Source: Saprospiraceae bacterium
GTDB taxonomy: Bacteria > Bacteroidota > Bacteroidia > Chitinophagales > Saprospiraceae
Length of the DNA stretch: 64,000 nt
Assembly: GCA_026129545.1 (NCBI GenBank)
Contig: JAHCHX010000001.1
Coordinates: 2,293,501-2,357,500 of the forward strand
Direction: 5' to 3'
The notes under the pieces are model-generated. The model did not search any database. It had not been told where the DNA came from and worked only from the letters and a program-made list of their open reading frames with translations. Every line of letters starts with the position of its first letter. Position 1 is the stretch's first letter. Below are positions 48,612 through 58,107 of the stretch, piece after piece. The translations under genes and the position numbers were made by a program.

Positions 48612-50738
48612 TCAGGAGATGCGGCTCCACACCCGCGCTTCCTTGCCTTCCGAGGCAAGGTGCTGCCGGAGCCGCTCGTGTTCGGGGGCTGCCAAGGCAG
48701 GGTCGTCCTCCAAAATACGCAAGGCTATCTCCCGCGCCGCCGTCAGAATCTGTCCGTCGCGGGCAAGGTCAGCGATGAGGAATTGGAGCATACCACTTTG
48801 TTGAGTACCCTCTATATTGCCGGGGCCGCGCAGCCGCAAATCCGTCTCCGCGATGACAAAGCCGTCGTTGGTCTGGCACATCGTCTGGATGCGTTCGCGG
48901 CCATCGGCGCTGAGTTTGAAAGAGGTCATCAGGATGCAAAAACTCTGCTCCGCGCCGCGCCCCACGCGCCCACGCAACTGGTGAAGTTGCGAGAGGCCGA
49001 AACGTTCGGCGTTCTCAATCACCATCACCGAGGCGTTCGGGACATTTACCCCGACTTCTATGACGGTGGTGGCCACCATGATTTGTGTCTCGCCGCGTAC
49101 AAAACGCTGCATTTCAAAGTCTTTGTCGGCAGCCTTCATTTTCCCATGCACGATGGAAATTTGATACTGCGGCGGCGGGAAATCGCGGCTCAATGCCTCA
49201 TAGCCCGACATCAGGTTTTGCAGGTCCATCGTTTCCGTTTCCTCTATCATCGGATAAACGACATACACTTGCCGCCCCTTGGCAATCTCGTCGCGCATGA
49301 ACCCCTGCACCCGCAAGCGATGGTGCTCGCTCTTGTGCATCGTGGTGATGGGCTTGCGACCGGGGGGCAACTCGTCTATCACCGACACGTCCAAGTCCCC
49401 ATACAACGTCATGGCAAGCGTGCGCGGAATCGGTGTGGCCGTCATCACCAACACATGGGGCGGCCCGGCGGGATTTTTCCTCCACAGCGCGGCGCGTTGC
49501 TCCACGCCGAAGCGGTGCTGCTCGTCTATGATACTGATGCCCAGATTATTGAATTGCACCCAGTCTTCAATGAGCGCGTGCGTCCCGACGACGATGTGGA
49601 GCTCGCCGGAGGCCAGCTGTTGCAGAATGGCCTCGCGCTTTTTGCCTCTCACCGTGCCGCTAAGGAAGCCGACGCGGATGCCCAAATCACCCACGAGTTC
49701 GGTGATGTTGGCAAAATGCTGCTGGGCGAGGATTTCGGTGGGGGCCATGAGCACCGCCTGAAAGCCGTTGTCCAACGCCATGAGCATCGTCATCAAGGCC
49801 ACGACGGTTTTGCCAGAGCCTACGTCGCCTTGCACAAGACGATTCATTTGTTTGCCCACGGCAAGGTCGGCACGGATTTCCTTCAATACCCTTTTTTGCG
49901 CGCCAGTGAGTTCGAAGGGTAGTTTTTCGTGATAAAATTTATTGAAAAAATCGCCGATTTTGGAAAAAACGAAGCCTCGAATGGCATCTTTTCGGCGGGT
50001 GCGAATTTGCAAAAGGCGCAATTGCAAGAAAAACAACTCCTCGAATTTCAGCCGCCGCGTGGCTACGTCGAGCTCTTGCTGGTTTTCGGGAAAATGAATC
50101 TTGTTCAAGGCTAACCAGCGCGAAGTCAATTTGTATTGCGCGGTCAGATAATCGGGCATCGTCTCCGGCAAATCTGTCGGGGAAAGCCCGTCGAGCAGGG
50201 TGCGGATGATTTTGCGCAGACCTTTGGCGTCAAGCCCTTTTTGGGTCAGTTTATCGGTGCTGGGATAGACGGGGTCGAAGGTGCGTTGCCTCACCCCCGG
50301 CCCTTCTCCGGTTGGAGAGGGGTCGAGGGTGAGGCTTTCCATCTCCGGGTGGGTGATGTTAAAACGGCCATTGAACTCGTTGACACGCCCAAAAACGATG
50401 TATTCTTTGCCGACGGTGAGGCTTTTTTCAAGCCATTGCACGGCTTGGAACCACACGAGCTCCATCATCCCCGTTTCGTCGCGGAGGCTTCCGACAAGCC
50501 GCCGGGCGCGACCTTCGCCGAGGGTTTCGAGGCGACGGAGGGTGCCGCGTATTTGCACCAGTTCGCCTTCGGTGTGGATGTCCCGAATCTTGTGGAATTT
50601 GGTGCGGTCAATGTATCGGAAGGGGAAATGGAACAGCAGGTCGCGGCAGGTGAATATGCCCAATTCCTTTTTCAGCACCTCCGCACGTTGCGGACCGACG
50701 CCTTTGAGATATTCGATGTTGGAGTCGAGGGTGGGCAC
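48612..50738 (-). CDS. recG: ATP-dependent DNA helicase RecG
   Basis: 708-residue branched-DNA helicase that regresses stalled forks and processes Holliday-type junctions. N-terminal wedge/OB domain (about 1-170), then RecA-like lobes: Walker A GDVGSGKT, DEQH box in IIDEQHRFG, motif GTHALIEDWV, motif V/VI in TTVIEVGVNVPNASVMVIEN and QLRGRVGRG. No ATG fits; the start is GTG at 50738. The OB region carries a 16-residue in-frame insertion, LTLDPSPTGEGPGVRQ, encoded by a palindrome at 50289-50334. The downstream strand ends 2 bp from the VWA gene. A MITE copy sits upstream at 50809-50976. Confidence 0.95.
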   Translation of the reverse strand: MPTLDSNIEYLKGVGPQRAEVLKKELGIFTCRDLLFHFPFRYIDRTKFHKIRDIHTEGELVQIRGTLRRLETLGEGRARRLVGSLRDETGMMELVWFQAVQWLEKSLTVGKEYIVFGRVNEFNGRFNITHPEMESLTLDPSPTGEGPGVRQRTFDPVYPSTDKLTQKGLDAKGLRKIIRTLLDGLSPTDLPETMPDYLTAQYKLTSRWLALNKIHFPENQQELDVATRRLKFEELFFLQLRLLQIRTRRKDAIRGFVFSKIGDFFNKFYHEKLPFELTGAQKRVLKEIRADLAVGKQMNRLVQGDVGSGKTVVALMTMLMALDNGFQAVLMAPTEILAQQHFANITELVGDLGIRVGFLSGTVRGKKREAILQQLASGELHIVVGTHALIEDWVQFNNLGISIIDEQHRFGVEQRAALWRKNPAGPPHVLVMTATPIPRTLAMTLYGDLDVSVIDELPPGRKPITTMHKSEHHRLRVQGFMRDEIAKGRQVYVVYPMIEETETMDLQNLMSGYEALSRDFPPPQYQISIVHGKMKAADKDFEMQRFVRGETQIMVATTVIEVGVNVPNASVMVIENAERFGLSQLHQLRGRVGRGAEQSFCILMTSFKLSADGRERIQTMCQTNDGFVIAETDLRLRGPGNIEGTQQSGMLQFLIADLARDGQILTAAREIALRILEDDPALAAPEHERLRQHLASEGKEARVWSRIS
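50289..50334. repeat. In-frame palindromic repeat inside recG
   Basis: CCTCACCCCCGGCCCTTCTC (50289ff) forms a 21-bp stem (18 of 21 paired) with 50314-50334 around a 4-base GGTT loop. Translated on the minus strand it gives LTLDPSPTGEGPGVRQ. It resembles the CCCCAC-CCCTCC hairpins near 29650 and 30970. Confidence 0.85.
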
Positions 50739-50808
50739 GTTGGATGGTGACTTGTTGATTTCGTTATTTGCCTGTATGGGCTTTGATATTTGCGAGGGCT
50801 TCTTTTTC

Positions 50809-50976
50809 GAGAGTGTTCAGAAAAGTGTGTCAAACCATACCGGATGTTTTCTTTTTACGCAATACACGCCGCGCTTAAAGGAATGTAAATTATTGAAAAC
50901 CAAAACTCTGTGCCCTTCGTGCCTCTGTGTTTTCTTATCGTCTCCCTTGGGATGACACAGTTTTCTGAACACTCTC
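50809..50976. mobile_element. 168-bp MITE, copy 2
   Basis: Same element as at 23389-23556 (9 differences). The ends GAGAGTGTTCAGAAAAGTGT and the complementary TTTTCTGAACACTCTC pair with one mismatch in about 24 bp. It is flanked by the 8-bp direct repeat TCTTTTTC (50801-50808 and 50977-50984), a target duplication, so this copy marks an actual insertion event. No transposase gene is present; the 8-bp duplication would fit a family such as IS256, but this is inference. Confidence 0.92.
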
Positions 50977-51070
50977 TCTTTTTCAACAAATCATTCAATG
51001 ATGAAAAAGAAGGGTTGTTCATGGCAATATGGTTGTGGGTTTTTGTCTGGCAAAAGTAAAATAGTTTGTT

Positions 51071-52462
51071 TTAACTATCGAGCATCTCCAACAGCCATTC
51101 TTTCTCTGTCAGTATTTCTTCCTGTTCTATGGCGGCGCGCAAGGCGGCGGTGGCGGCGGAATTGTTGAAATTGAGCGCCATCAGCTGGCGGGTGTAATGC
51201 ACGATGCGGCTGTAATTGGTGCGGTGGTAGCCGATGGCGGTGTGCCGACGGATAAAAGTCTGCATGCTTGACAGGTGGCTCTCCAGCAAATCGTATTCGG
51301 CGGTTTCGTAGTAGATTTTGAGTTGCAAGGTTTTGGCAATCAAGTTATTGATGAGGTCTTTGTAGTCGGAGCGCTGCAAATTGAGCAGGGCGGTTTTGTA
51401 GTCGCGGCGAGCGTAGGCCACGCGAGCGAGGTTGAGTTTGGCGGAAGCCTCGCGCCACTGGCGCTCGAGGTACGGCTTGTATTGGTGGACGAATCCCTCG
51501 GCCCAGTCCGTCTCTCCTGTGCGCAGCGCGATGGCGACGATATTGTTGAAGGCAAAGCGCGAGAGCAGCCCATGTTCGAACAAAAGGTCTCGTTGGAGGG
51601 CACTTCGGTAGAGGTCGAGGGTGACGCGCAGCCACCCCTCGGCGGATTCATTGATTTTTTTGATGCCAAAATTGATGGCCAGCAAATAAAACGAGCGCAG
51701 CTCTTCGGGCGGAAACTGGTCGGAGTGCGCCAGCAGCATCTCGCGGAATTTTTCAAAATGCGCTTCCGCTTTCGCGTCGGCAAGAAAATGATAGCAGTGG
51801 AAATACAGCCCGATGGCGGGGATTTCCAGCAGATTATGCGCCTCGACGTGCAACAGTATAGATTCCAGCATCCCGATGCGATAGTCGGTCTTGAACACAG
51901 CCTGATGCGACAGGGCAAGGCAAGCCAGTCGCAATTTTCGGGCGATGTAGGCCGTGTCCATCAGGTCGGAGGTGCTTTGGAGGTTGAGCGATTCGGTGCG
52001 CTTGGCGGAGGTGTCGAATTGATATTGCTCCCATTCCAACAAGTTCAGGTCGTGGTAATATTCGGCATGGCGCCACGGGAGATGCTCGCGGCTTTGGCGG
52101 GCTTCGCGCAGCGTGATGTTGAAATGCCGGCTCAATCCCCGTTTGCGATAGGCAGCGGCGAGGCGGATTTTGGCGCGGTCGGCATCCTCGAATTTCTCTT
52201 GGTACATCCAGTATTTTTCCAGTAGGGCGAGCAGGGCGCTGTTGGCGAGTCGGAGTCTTTGGTCGGTATCCGCGCCGATGGCCGCCAAAGCACCCGCCGC
52301 TTGGGGAGATGTTCCGGCCTCTCTACATTCGTGCAGATAGTCGAACAGCGCCACCGACTGCGGGTTGGTGTTGAAAAATGGGGAGCGCACGAATTTGCTG
52401 AACTCGCGCAATTCGGCGGATGTGAGCGCGGCAAACGCTTCGTGTAGGAGTATTTTTTCCAT
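51071..52462 (-). CDS. Large helical cytoplasmic protein, unknown function
   Basis: 463 residues, almost entirely alpha-helical and rich in Leu, Ala, Arg and Glu with paired-helix spacing reminiscent of TPR arrays (for example HYHRTNYSRIVHYTRQLMAL-like segments near the C-terminus). It opens LLHEAFAALTSAELREFSKF and VRSPFFNTNPQSVALFDYLH, a start I associate with a Bacteroidota-specific uncharacterised family. No signal peptide or membrane helix. The frame starts at 52471, but the ATG at 52462 is preferred. It stands alone, divergent from the large T9SS gene. Confidence 0.7.
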   Translation of the reverse strand: MEKILLHEAFAALTSAELREFSKFVRSPFFNTNPQSVALFDYLHECREAGTSPQAAGALAAIGADTDQRLRLANSALLALLEKYWMYQEKFEDADRAKIRLAAAYRKRGLSRHFNITLREARQSREHLPWRHAEYYHDLNLLEWEQYQFDTSAKRTESLNLQSTSDLMDTAYIARKLRLACLALSHQAVFKTDYRIGMLESILLHVEAHNLLEIPAIGLYFHCYHFLADAKAEAHFEKFREMLLAHSDQFPPEELRSFYLLAINFGIKKINESAEGWLRVTLDLYRSALQRDLLFEHGLLSRFAFNNIVAIALRTGETDWAEGFVHQYKPYLERQWREASAKLNLARVAYARRDYKTALLNLQRSDYKDLINNLIAKTLQLKIYYETAEYDLLESHLSSMQTFIRRHTAIGYHRTNYSRIVHYTRQLMALNFNNSAATAALRAAIEQEEILTEKEWLLEMLDS

Positions 52463-52659
52463 GCGGAGCAAATTTATACGCGCATTTCGGCATAATAAAA
52501 ATTACTTTATTTATTTTAAATTACTGATAATCAATTTTTACAAAAAATAAAATCTAAAAATGGTGTTACAATCGTGAAAATTTGTCTTTGTTCGGGCAAG
52601 CAGCATCCCGAATTTTTGCAGCATCAAAGTCTGCGTTCATTCAACTCGCAACACATTCA

Positions 52660-55600
52660 ATGATTCCTATGACATCCGTACGCTACACATGCTCGCTCCT
52701 GTTTCTGTGCCTGCTGCTGGCCACAACGAAAAACGCTCACGCCCAATGCACAAGCGACGCGGGTTCCCTTGGCTTTTTGCAGGGAACCACTTGCGAAAAC
52801 GACCCGCTCCATTTCACACACAATGGAAACCAAGTATTGGACGGCGATGACATTTTGCTGTTCGTGGCCTACACTGGCGATGTGCCCAATGCAGGCAACG
52901 TGTTTGCCACCTCAACGGATGAAAGCTTTGCTTACCAAAGCGACTTCCTCGCCAATTCGCCTTTCAAAATAGCCGCCGTGGCAGGCAACAACCTCGGCGG
53001 CACGATAGATTGGAACGACCCCTGTCTTTCAGTATCCAACGCGCTGGAGGTGACATATATGCCACCTCCCACCATCTCGGTCACCGTCAGCGGAACGCTC
53101 ACCTGCCTCACCCCAACCGTGACGATAACGACCAGCAGCAATCAGCCCAATGTCACATACTTATGGACAAATGGTTTTGTTGGTCCCAATCCACCGATTT
53201 CGCAACCGGGCTTCTACTGCGTCACCGTGACCAATCAAGCGGGATGCACCGCCACCGAATGTGTCGCGGTGGTGCAGAATGCAATACCTCCGATTTCCGA
53301 TGCCGGGTCGCCGCAACTCTTGACTTGCACGAACAGTCAGGTGACGCTAACGGGCGGCAACTCCTCAACAGGGCCGAATTTTACCTATCAATGGGCCGGG
53401 CCGGGTATCACGCCTGCCAATGCCAATTTGCTCAATCCCGTTGTCACCTTGCCCGGCACCTACACGCTAATAGTGACCAACACGAGCAATGGTTGCACAT
53501 CCTCCAGTTTCGTGACGGTGACGAGCGACAACGCCATACCCTTTATTAACGCTGGGCCAGACACGGGCATACCCTGTGGTGGCGGCACGGTCACGCTCAA
53601 CACCATCGCCCAACCGCCGGGACAAGTCGTCTTTTCTTGGGTTGGACCCAATAATTTCACCTCCACGCAACAAAACCCGGTGGTGAGCGGGCCGGGTGTC
53701 TATACCTGCGTTGCGACCCTCGTCAGCAATGGATGCACGGCCACCGACGAGGTCACCGTCTTTCCGGGGCCGGCAATACCGCAGCAGGATTTTGAGGTCA
53801 CTAATGCCTCGTGCCAAGGGCTTAGCAATGGCAGCATTGACTTAACGCTCTCCTTGGGGCAGCCGCCATTTGAATTTTTATGGACAGGGCCAGATGGCTT
53901 TTCCGCAAGCAGTGAGGACATCAATAATCTTTCGCCCGGCACCTACCGCATCGAAGCAACCGACGCGACAGATTGCACCTACTACGCCGATGTGACCGTG
54001 GGCTTGGCGGGAGGCATCGTGATACCCGCTCAGCAAATCCTTGTCACATCTGCCACCTGTCCCGGAGGCAACGACGGGGCTATTTCTTTTTCTATTACAA
54101 GTGGTACACCGCCTTACACCATTGCTTATCAATGGAATGGGACACCCAATGTGCCAATCGTCAACCCAACCAATCAATTCACCTTGAACAACTTGCTTGC
54201 TGGGATATACAATTTTACGATAACCGATGCCAACGGCTGCACCGCAATCGTTCCTCCAATAATTATTCAACAACCGCCCTCCATTACGAGTGTAGTCAAT
54301 GAATTGTCCAACACTTGTGAGGAGGCCGTCATTCAAGCACAAGCATTTGGCGGAACACCCCCATACACCTACTCGTGGTCAGGCCCCAGCAACTTTACCT
54401 CAGCTCAACCGACCATAGTCGTGCCTGCGGGAAATAGTGGGCTTTACACCGTCACGATTGTTGATGCAAATGGTTGTTCGAGCATCATTTCTTACATTGT
54501 TCAAACGACAGGCGGCGACTGCGGAAATCTCTCCGGCCACGTCATCCGCGACGTTTCCGAAAATTGCCTCGCCGACTCAGGGGAGCCGGGGCTTGCGGGG
54601 TGGCTTGTTCGAGCCGAAGGAGCGAGCGACACCATCTATGGTGTCACCAATTCTGTGGGAAAATATGTGATAGGGGTGCCGCTTGGCAATTATGTGGTGA
54701 CGGCGATTCCGCCGAACACCCTGTGGGAACTGTGTCCGGTGGGAACCGTCGTGAATGTAAATGTCACGGGCGATACCCTCCCCGTTGACGACATATTGGT
54801 GAAAAAAGTGTTCGACTGCCCTGCTCTCACGGTTTCCATTGGCACGAACCTGTTGAGGCGCTGCTTCTCGACCAATTATTACTTTGTCTCGTACTGCAAC
54901 AATGGCACCGCCACCGCCGAGGATGCCTACGTCCTTATCACCCTCGACCCGTTCTTGCTGCCAGTAGGTGCCTCGCTCCCATATGCCGACTTGGGCAACA
55001 ACCTCTTGCGCTTCGCTCTCGGCGAGATAAATGTGGGTGAGTGTGGTAGTTTCAGCCTCCAAGTAAAGGTCAGCTGCGACGCGGTGTTGGGGCAAACCCA
55101 TTGCACCGAGGCACATATTTATCCTGATAGCACTTGCCTGCCATTCGACCCATTCTGGTCGGGCGCAAGCCTGCAAGTGAGCAGTCAGTGCGACGCGGAC
55201 TCGGTGCGTTTCGTCGTCGAAAACATCGGCAACGGCAACATGGGTGGACCAGTGGACTATGTGGTCGTCGAAGACGCGGTGATGTTCATGTCAGGCGTGC
55301 TGCCCCCCCTTTTGGCGGGAGAGTCCATGACGCTTGCATTTCCGGCCAATGGCAGCACTTGGCGGCTCGAAGTGGAGCAAGAGCCATTCCATCCCGGCAA
55401 CTCTCAGCCCGCTCTTTCTGTGGAAGGGTGCTCTCCTACGACTGTGTTTTCGACGGGTTTTGTCACCCAATTCCCCAACGATGAAGCCGACCCGTGGATA
55501 GACATTGACTGCACCCAAAACATTGGTGCTTACGACCCGAATGATAAACAAGGCTTCCCGAACGGCTACGGCCCCATGCACTACATCCGCCCCGGCACCG

Positions 55601-56232
55601 AAATCGAGTACCTCATCCGTTTCCAAAACACCGGCACCGACACTGCCTTCACAGTCCGCATTGTGGATACGCTTTCTGCTTGGCTCGACCCGGCCACCAT
55701 TCGCCCCGGCGCGAGCAGCCATGCGTACCAATTCAACCTGACTGGCCCGGGCATCGTGGAGTTTCTTTATGAAAACATCTTGCTACCCGACAGCAACGTG
55801 AATGAGCCGGCCTCCAATGGTTTTGTCAAATTCAACATCCTGCATCGGGCCGACGCGCCATTAGAAACGGTGCTCGAAAACAGAGCGGCCATTTATTTCG
55901 ATTTCAACGAACCCGTCATCACCAACAGGACTTATCACCGATTGGGCGAAAATTTCATCGTGCGCGCATGGCAACCCTATATGCCCGGAGCCGTGATAAC
56001 GGTGGCTCCCAACCCGTTCGGCGACTGGGCGAATCTGGAAGTGAAAGGGCTGCACAGTGGCACCCCATTGCGCTTGCGAGTTTATGATTCGCAAGGCGCT
56101 ATGGTACACGAAATGGAAAGCCCCTCGCCCGTGTTTGCCTTGCGCAGAGGCAACTGGTTGCCCGGGGTTTATCTGTTCTCCGTCGAGCAGCGAGGCCAAT
56201 GGGTAGGTGGCGGCAAATTGGTGATCAGGTAG
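52660..56232 (+). CDS. 1190-residue T9SS cargo with SprB repeats and DUF7619-type domain
   Basis: Signal peptide (SLLFLCLLLATTKNAHAQ), then beta-sandwich/Ig-like repeats (about 100-370), SprB-type repeats with NASCQGLSNGSIDL (about 378) and SATCPGGNDGAISF (about 461), a SdrD/carboxypeptidase-like domain (GNLSGHVIRDVSENCLADSG), and DUF11-like segments. The DUF7619-type region starts DPNDKQGFPNGYGPMHYI (about 958) and ends before the T9SS sorting domain (VAPNPFGDWANLEV, about 1114). Probably a surface adhesin or gliding-related protein secreted by T9SS. The ATG at 52669 is an alternative start. A terminator follows at 56279. Composition matches the rest of the window, unlike the two GC-rich cargo genes. 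Confidence 0.87.
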   Translation: MIPMTSVRYTCSLLFLCLLLATTKNAHAQCTSDAGSLGFLQGTTCENDPLHFTHNGNQVLDGDDILLFVAYTGDVPNAGNVFATSTDESFAYQSDFLANSPFKIAAVAGNNLGGTIDWNDPCLSVSNALEVTYMPPPTISVTVSGTLTCLTPTVTITTSSNQPNVTYLWTNGFVGPNPPISQPGFYCVTVTNQAGCTATECVAVVQNAIPPISDAGSPQLLTCTNSQVTLTGGNSSTGPNFTYQWAGPGITPANANLLNPVVTLPGTYTLIVTNTSNGCTSSSFVTVTSDNAIPFINAGPDTGIPCGGGTVTLNTIAQPPGQVVFSWVGPNNFTSTQQNPVVSGPGVYTCVATLVSNGCTATDEVTVFPGPAIPQQDFEVTNASCQGLSNGSIDLTLSLGQPPFEFLWTGPDGFSASSEDINNLSPGTYRIEATDATDCTYYADVTVGLAGGIVIPAQQILVTSATCPGGNDGAISFSITSGTPPYTIAYQWNGTPNVPIVNPTNQFTLNNLLAGIYNFTITDANGCTAIVPPIIIQQPPSITSVVNELSNTCEEAVIQAQAFGGTPPYTYSWSGPSNFTSAQPTIVVPAGNSGLYTVTIVDANGCSSIISYIVQTTGGDCGNLSGHVIRDVSENCLADSGEPGLAGWLVRAEGASDTIYGVTNSVGKYVIGVPLGNYVVTAIPPNTLWELCPVGTVVNVNVTGDTLPVDDILVKKVFDCPALTVSIGTNLLRRCFSTNYYFVSYCNNGTATAEDAYVLITLDPFLLPVGASLPYADLGNNLLRFALGEINVGECGSFSLQVKVSCDAVLGQTHCTEAHIYPDSTCLPFDPFWSGASLQVSSQCDADSVRFVVENIGNGNMGGPVDYVVVEDAVMFMSGVLPPLLAGESMTLAFPANGSTWRLEVEQEPFHPGNSQPALSVEGCSPTTVFSTGFVTQFPNDEADPWIDIDCTQNIGAYDPNDKQGFPNGYGPMHYIRPGTEIEYLIRFQNTGTDTAFTVRIVDTLSAWLDPATIRPGASSHAYQFNLTGPGIVEFLYENILLPDSNVNEPASNGFVKFNILHRADAPLETVLENRAAIYFDFNEPVITNRTYHRLGENFIVRAWQPYMPGAVITVAPNPFGDWANLEVKGLHSGTPLRLRVYDSQGAMVHEMESPSPVFALRRGNWLPGVYLFSVEQRGQWVGGGKLVIR

Positions 56233-56661
56233 CGCAGTTCGAGAAAGGAGACAGACGCATTCCACGCCCACGATTCGACGAAGCGCCCTGCACGGCATCC
56301 ATGCCATGCGGGGCGCTTCGTTTTGCCTTTGAAAAAAATGCGGATGTTTGCGCGGCAAAAAAAAATGAGGCAGTGCCACCACAGCACTACCTCAGCCCTA
56401 ACCAAATAAAACCAAATTATTCTTCAGCGTATCTTGCTTTCTGCAACAAAGGTAAATCTCTTTGTGTAGATTCTACAAGAAGAAAGTGAAATTTTTTTGA
56501 AAAATTTTTTGCCTCCAATTTCGAGGACCCGCTGACACACCTTGCCTCTATGAAAATATGGGAACAGGCAATTCTGCAAAAATGAAAACTTTACAAAACA
56601 AATTTTAAAGCACGGGAAATGCAAACCCGCATTTAAAACATAATTTTATTTGCTTTCAAAA
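56233..56661. other. Intergenic region after the large T9SS gene
   Basis: 429 bp. It holds the terminator at 56279-56324, a second hairpin-like TGAGGCAGTGC/GCACTACCTCA (near 56365-56395, one mismatch) and then an AT-rich stretch with no clear promoter consensus before the peptidase gene. No gene seen. Confidence 0.55.
56279..56324 (+). terminator. Rho-independent terminator
   Basis: CGAAGCGCCCTGCA (56279-56292) pairs with TGCGGGGCGCTTCG (56307-56320), 13 of 14 bases, with a 14-base loop and a following TTTT. It ends transcription of the 1190-residue T9SS gene. Confidence 0.75.
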
Positions 56662-58089
56662 ATGAAAAATTTTCGGCCAAATCACTTTTTCACTCAAATT
56701 TGCGCTTGCACCCTTATTGTCGTTTTTACACTTCATGTAAAATTGAGCGCCCAAGCCACCCAAAATGGGGCAGATGCCGTTTTCATCCGTAAAATTTACG
56801 ACCAAGCCCTGACCGACGGACGTTGTTATCCCTGGCTCGAACACCTCTGCCTGAACATCGGCCACCGGCTCAGCGGCAGCGTCGGGGCAACGCAAGCGGT
56901 GCAATGGACGCGCTCCATGCTTGACACTTTGGGTCTCGATTCGGTATGGCTCCAACCGGTGATGGTGCCGCACTGGGTGCGTGGAGAAGCCGAACAGGTG
57001 CGCGTTGTGGGCTCCAAGAAGTACGGCACATTTACCATTAGCGCCCTCGCGCTCGGCGGCTCGGTCGGTACCCCTGCCCAAGGCATCAGCGCCGAGGTGG
57101 TGGAAGTAAAGACTTGGGAGGAACTGGACGATCTCGGCGAACGAGCCATCCGCGGCAAAATCGTTTTTTACAACCGCCCGATGGATGCCACCAAAATTCG
57201 CACCTTCGAAGCTTACGGGGGCGCGGTGGACCAAAGGGTGCATGGTGCGTCGCGGGCAGCCAAATACGGAGCCGTGGGTGTGCTGGTGCGCTCCATGAGT
57301 TTGCGCCTCGACGACTTTCCGCATACTGGGACGCTCCTCTACGACTCTACCCACGCCCTGCTCCCTGCGGTGGCGATAAGCACATTAGCTGCCGAAAAAT
57401 TGAGCCAAGTATTGAAAGAAGAGGGCAAGGCGCTCGTGTCCATGAAAATGAATTGCAAGATGCTGCCCGAAGTGCTTTCGCACAACGTCATCGGCGAGAT
57501 ACGCGGCACGGAACGCCCCAACGACATCATCGTGGTGGGTGGCCATCTGGACAGTTGGGACGCAGGACATGGCGCGCACGACGACGGCGCGGGTTGCACC
57601 CAAAGCATGGATGTGCTGCGCATCCTCAAACAGCTCGGCTACCGCCCGCGCCACACGATTCGCTGCGTGTTGTTTATGAACGAGGAAAACGGGCTGCGCG
57701 GCGGGAAAAAATACGCAGAGGAGGCAGCACGCAAGGGCGAGTTTCATTTGGCGGCCATTGAGAGCGACGCAGGAGGCTTCACGCCTCGTGGTTTTTCGTT
57801 TGAGGGTGACGAGAGTGTTTTTGGAAAATTTTTTGAAAAAATATCGACATACCAGAATTTGCTGGAACCTTACGGGTTGAAATTTACAAAGGGCGGCTCA
57901 GGGGCCGACATCAGTCCGCTCAAAAGCATGAAGGGATTATTGAGCGGCTACCAACCCGATTCGCAGCGTTATTTTGACTTGCACCACACGGCTGACGACA
58001 CGTTCGACAAAGTGAACAAACGCGAACTTGAACTCGGTGCAGCAAGCATGGCGGCCTTGGTATATTTGCTGGACAAGTACGGCCTTTAA
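56662..58089 (+). CDS. M28-family zinc metallopeptidase (carboxypeptidase Q-like)
   Basis: 475 residues, exported. Signal peptide (ICACTLIVVFTLHVKLSAQA), then a PA-like domain inserted in the peptidase (about 115-240), and the M28 core: metal ligands His in GGHLDSWDAG, Asp in HDDGAGC, catalytic Glu pair in NEENG, Asp in ESDAGGF and His in DLHHTADD. The order and spacing match carboxypeptidase Q (plasma glutamate carboxypeptidase). It probably removes C-terminal residues from peptides in the periplasm or outside the cell. The ATG at 56662 is chosen over a TTG at 56650. The permease gene follows after 18 bp, so the two are likely cotranscribed. Confidence 0.92.
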   Translation: MKNFRPNHFFTQICACTLIVVFTLHVKLSAQATQNGADAVFIRKIYDQALTDGRCYPWLEHLCLNIGHRLSGSVGATQAVQWTRSMLDTLGLDSVWLQPVMVPHWVRGEAEQVRVVGSKKYGTFTISALALGGSVGTPAQGISAEVVEVKTWEELDDLGERAIRGKIVFYNRPMDATKIRTFEAYGGAVDQRVHGASRAAKYGAVGVLVRSMSLRLDDFPHTGTLLYDSTHALLPAVAISTLAAEKLSQVLKEEGKALVSMKMNCKMLPEVLSHNVIGEIRGTERPNDIIVVGGHLDSWDAGHGAHDDGAGCTQSMDVLRILKQLGYRPRHTIRCVLFMNEENGLRGGKKYAEEAARKGEFHLAAIESDAGGFTPRGFSFEGDESVFGKFFEKISTYQNLLEPYGLKFTKGGSGADISPLKSMKGLLSGYQPDSQRYFDLHHTADDTFDKVNKRELELGAASMAALVYLLDKYGL

Positions 58090-58107
58090 AGGCCATTGTT
58101 TTTCTCC

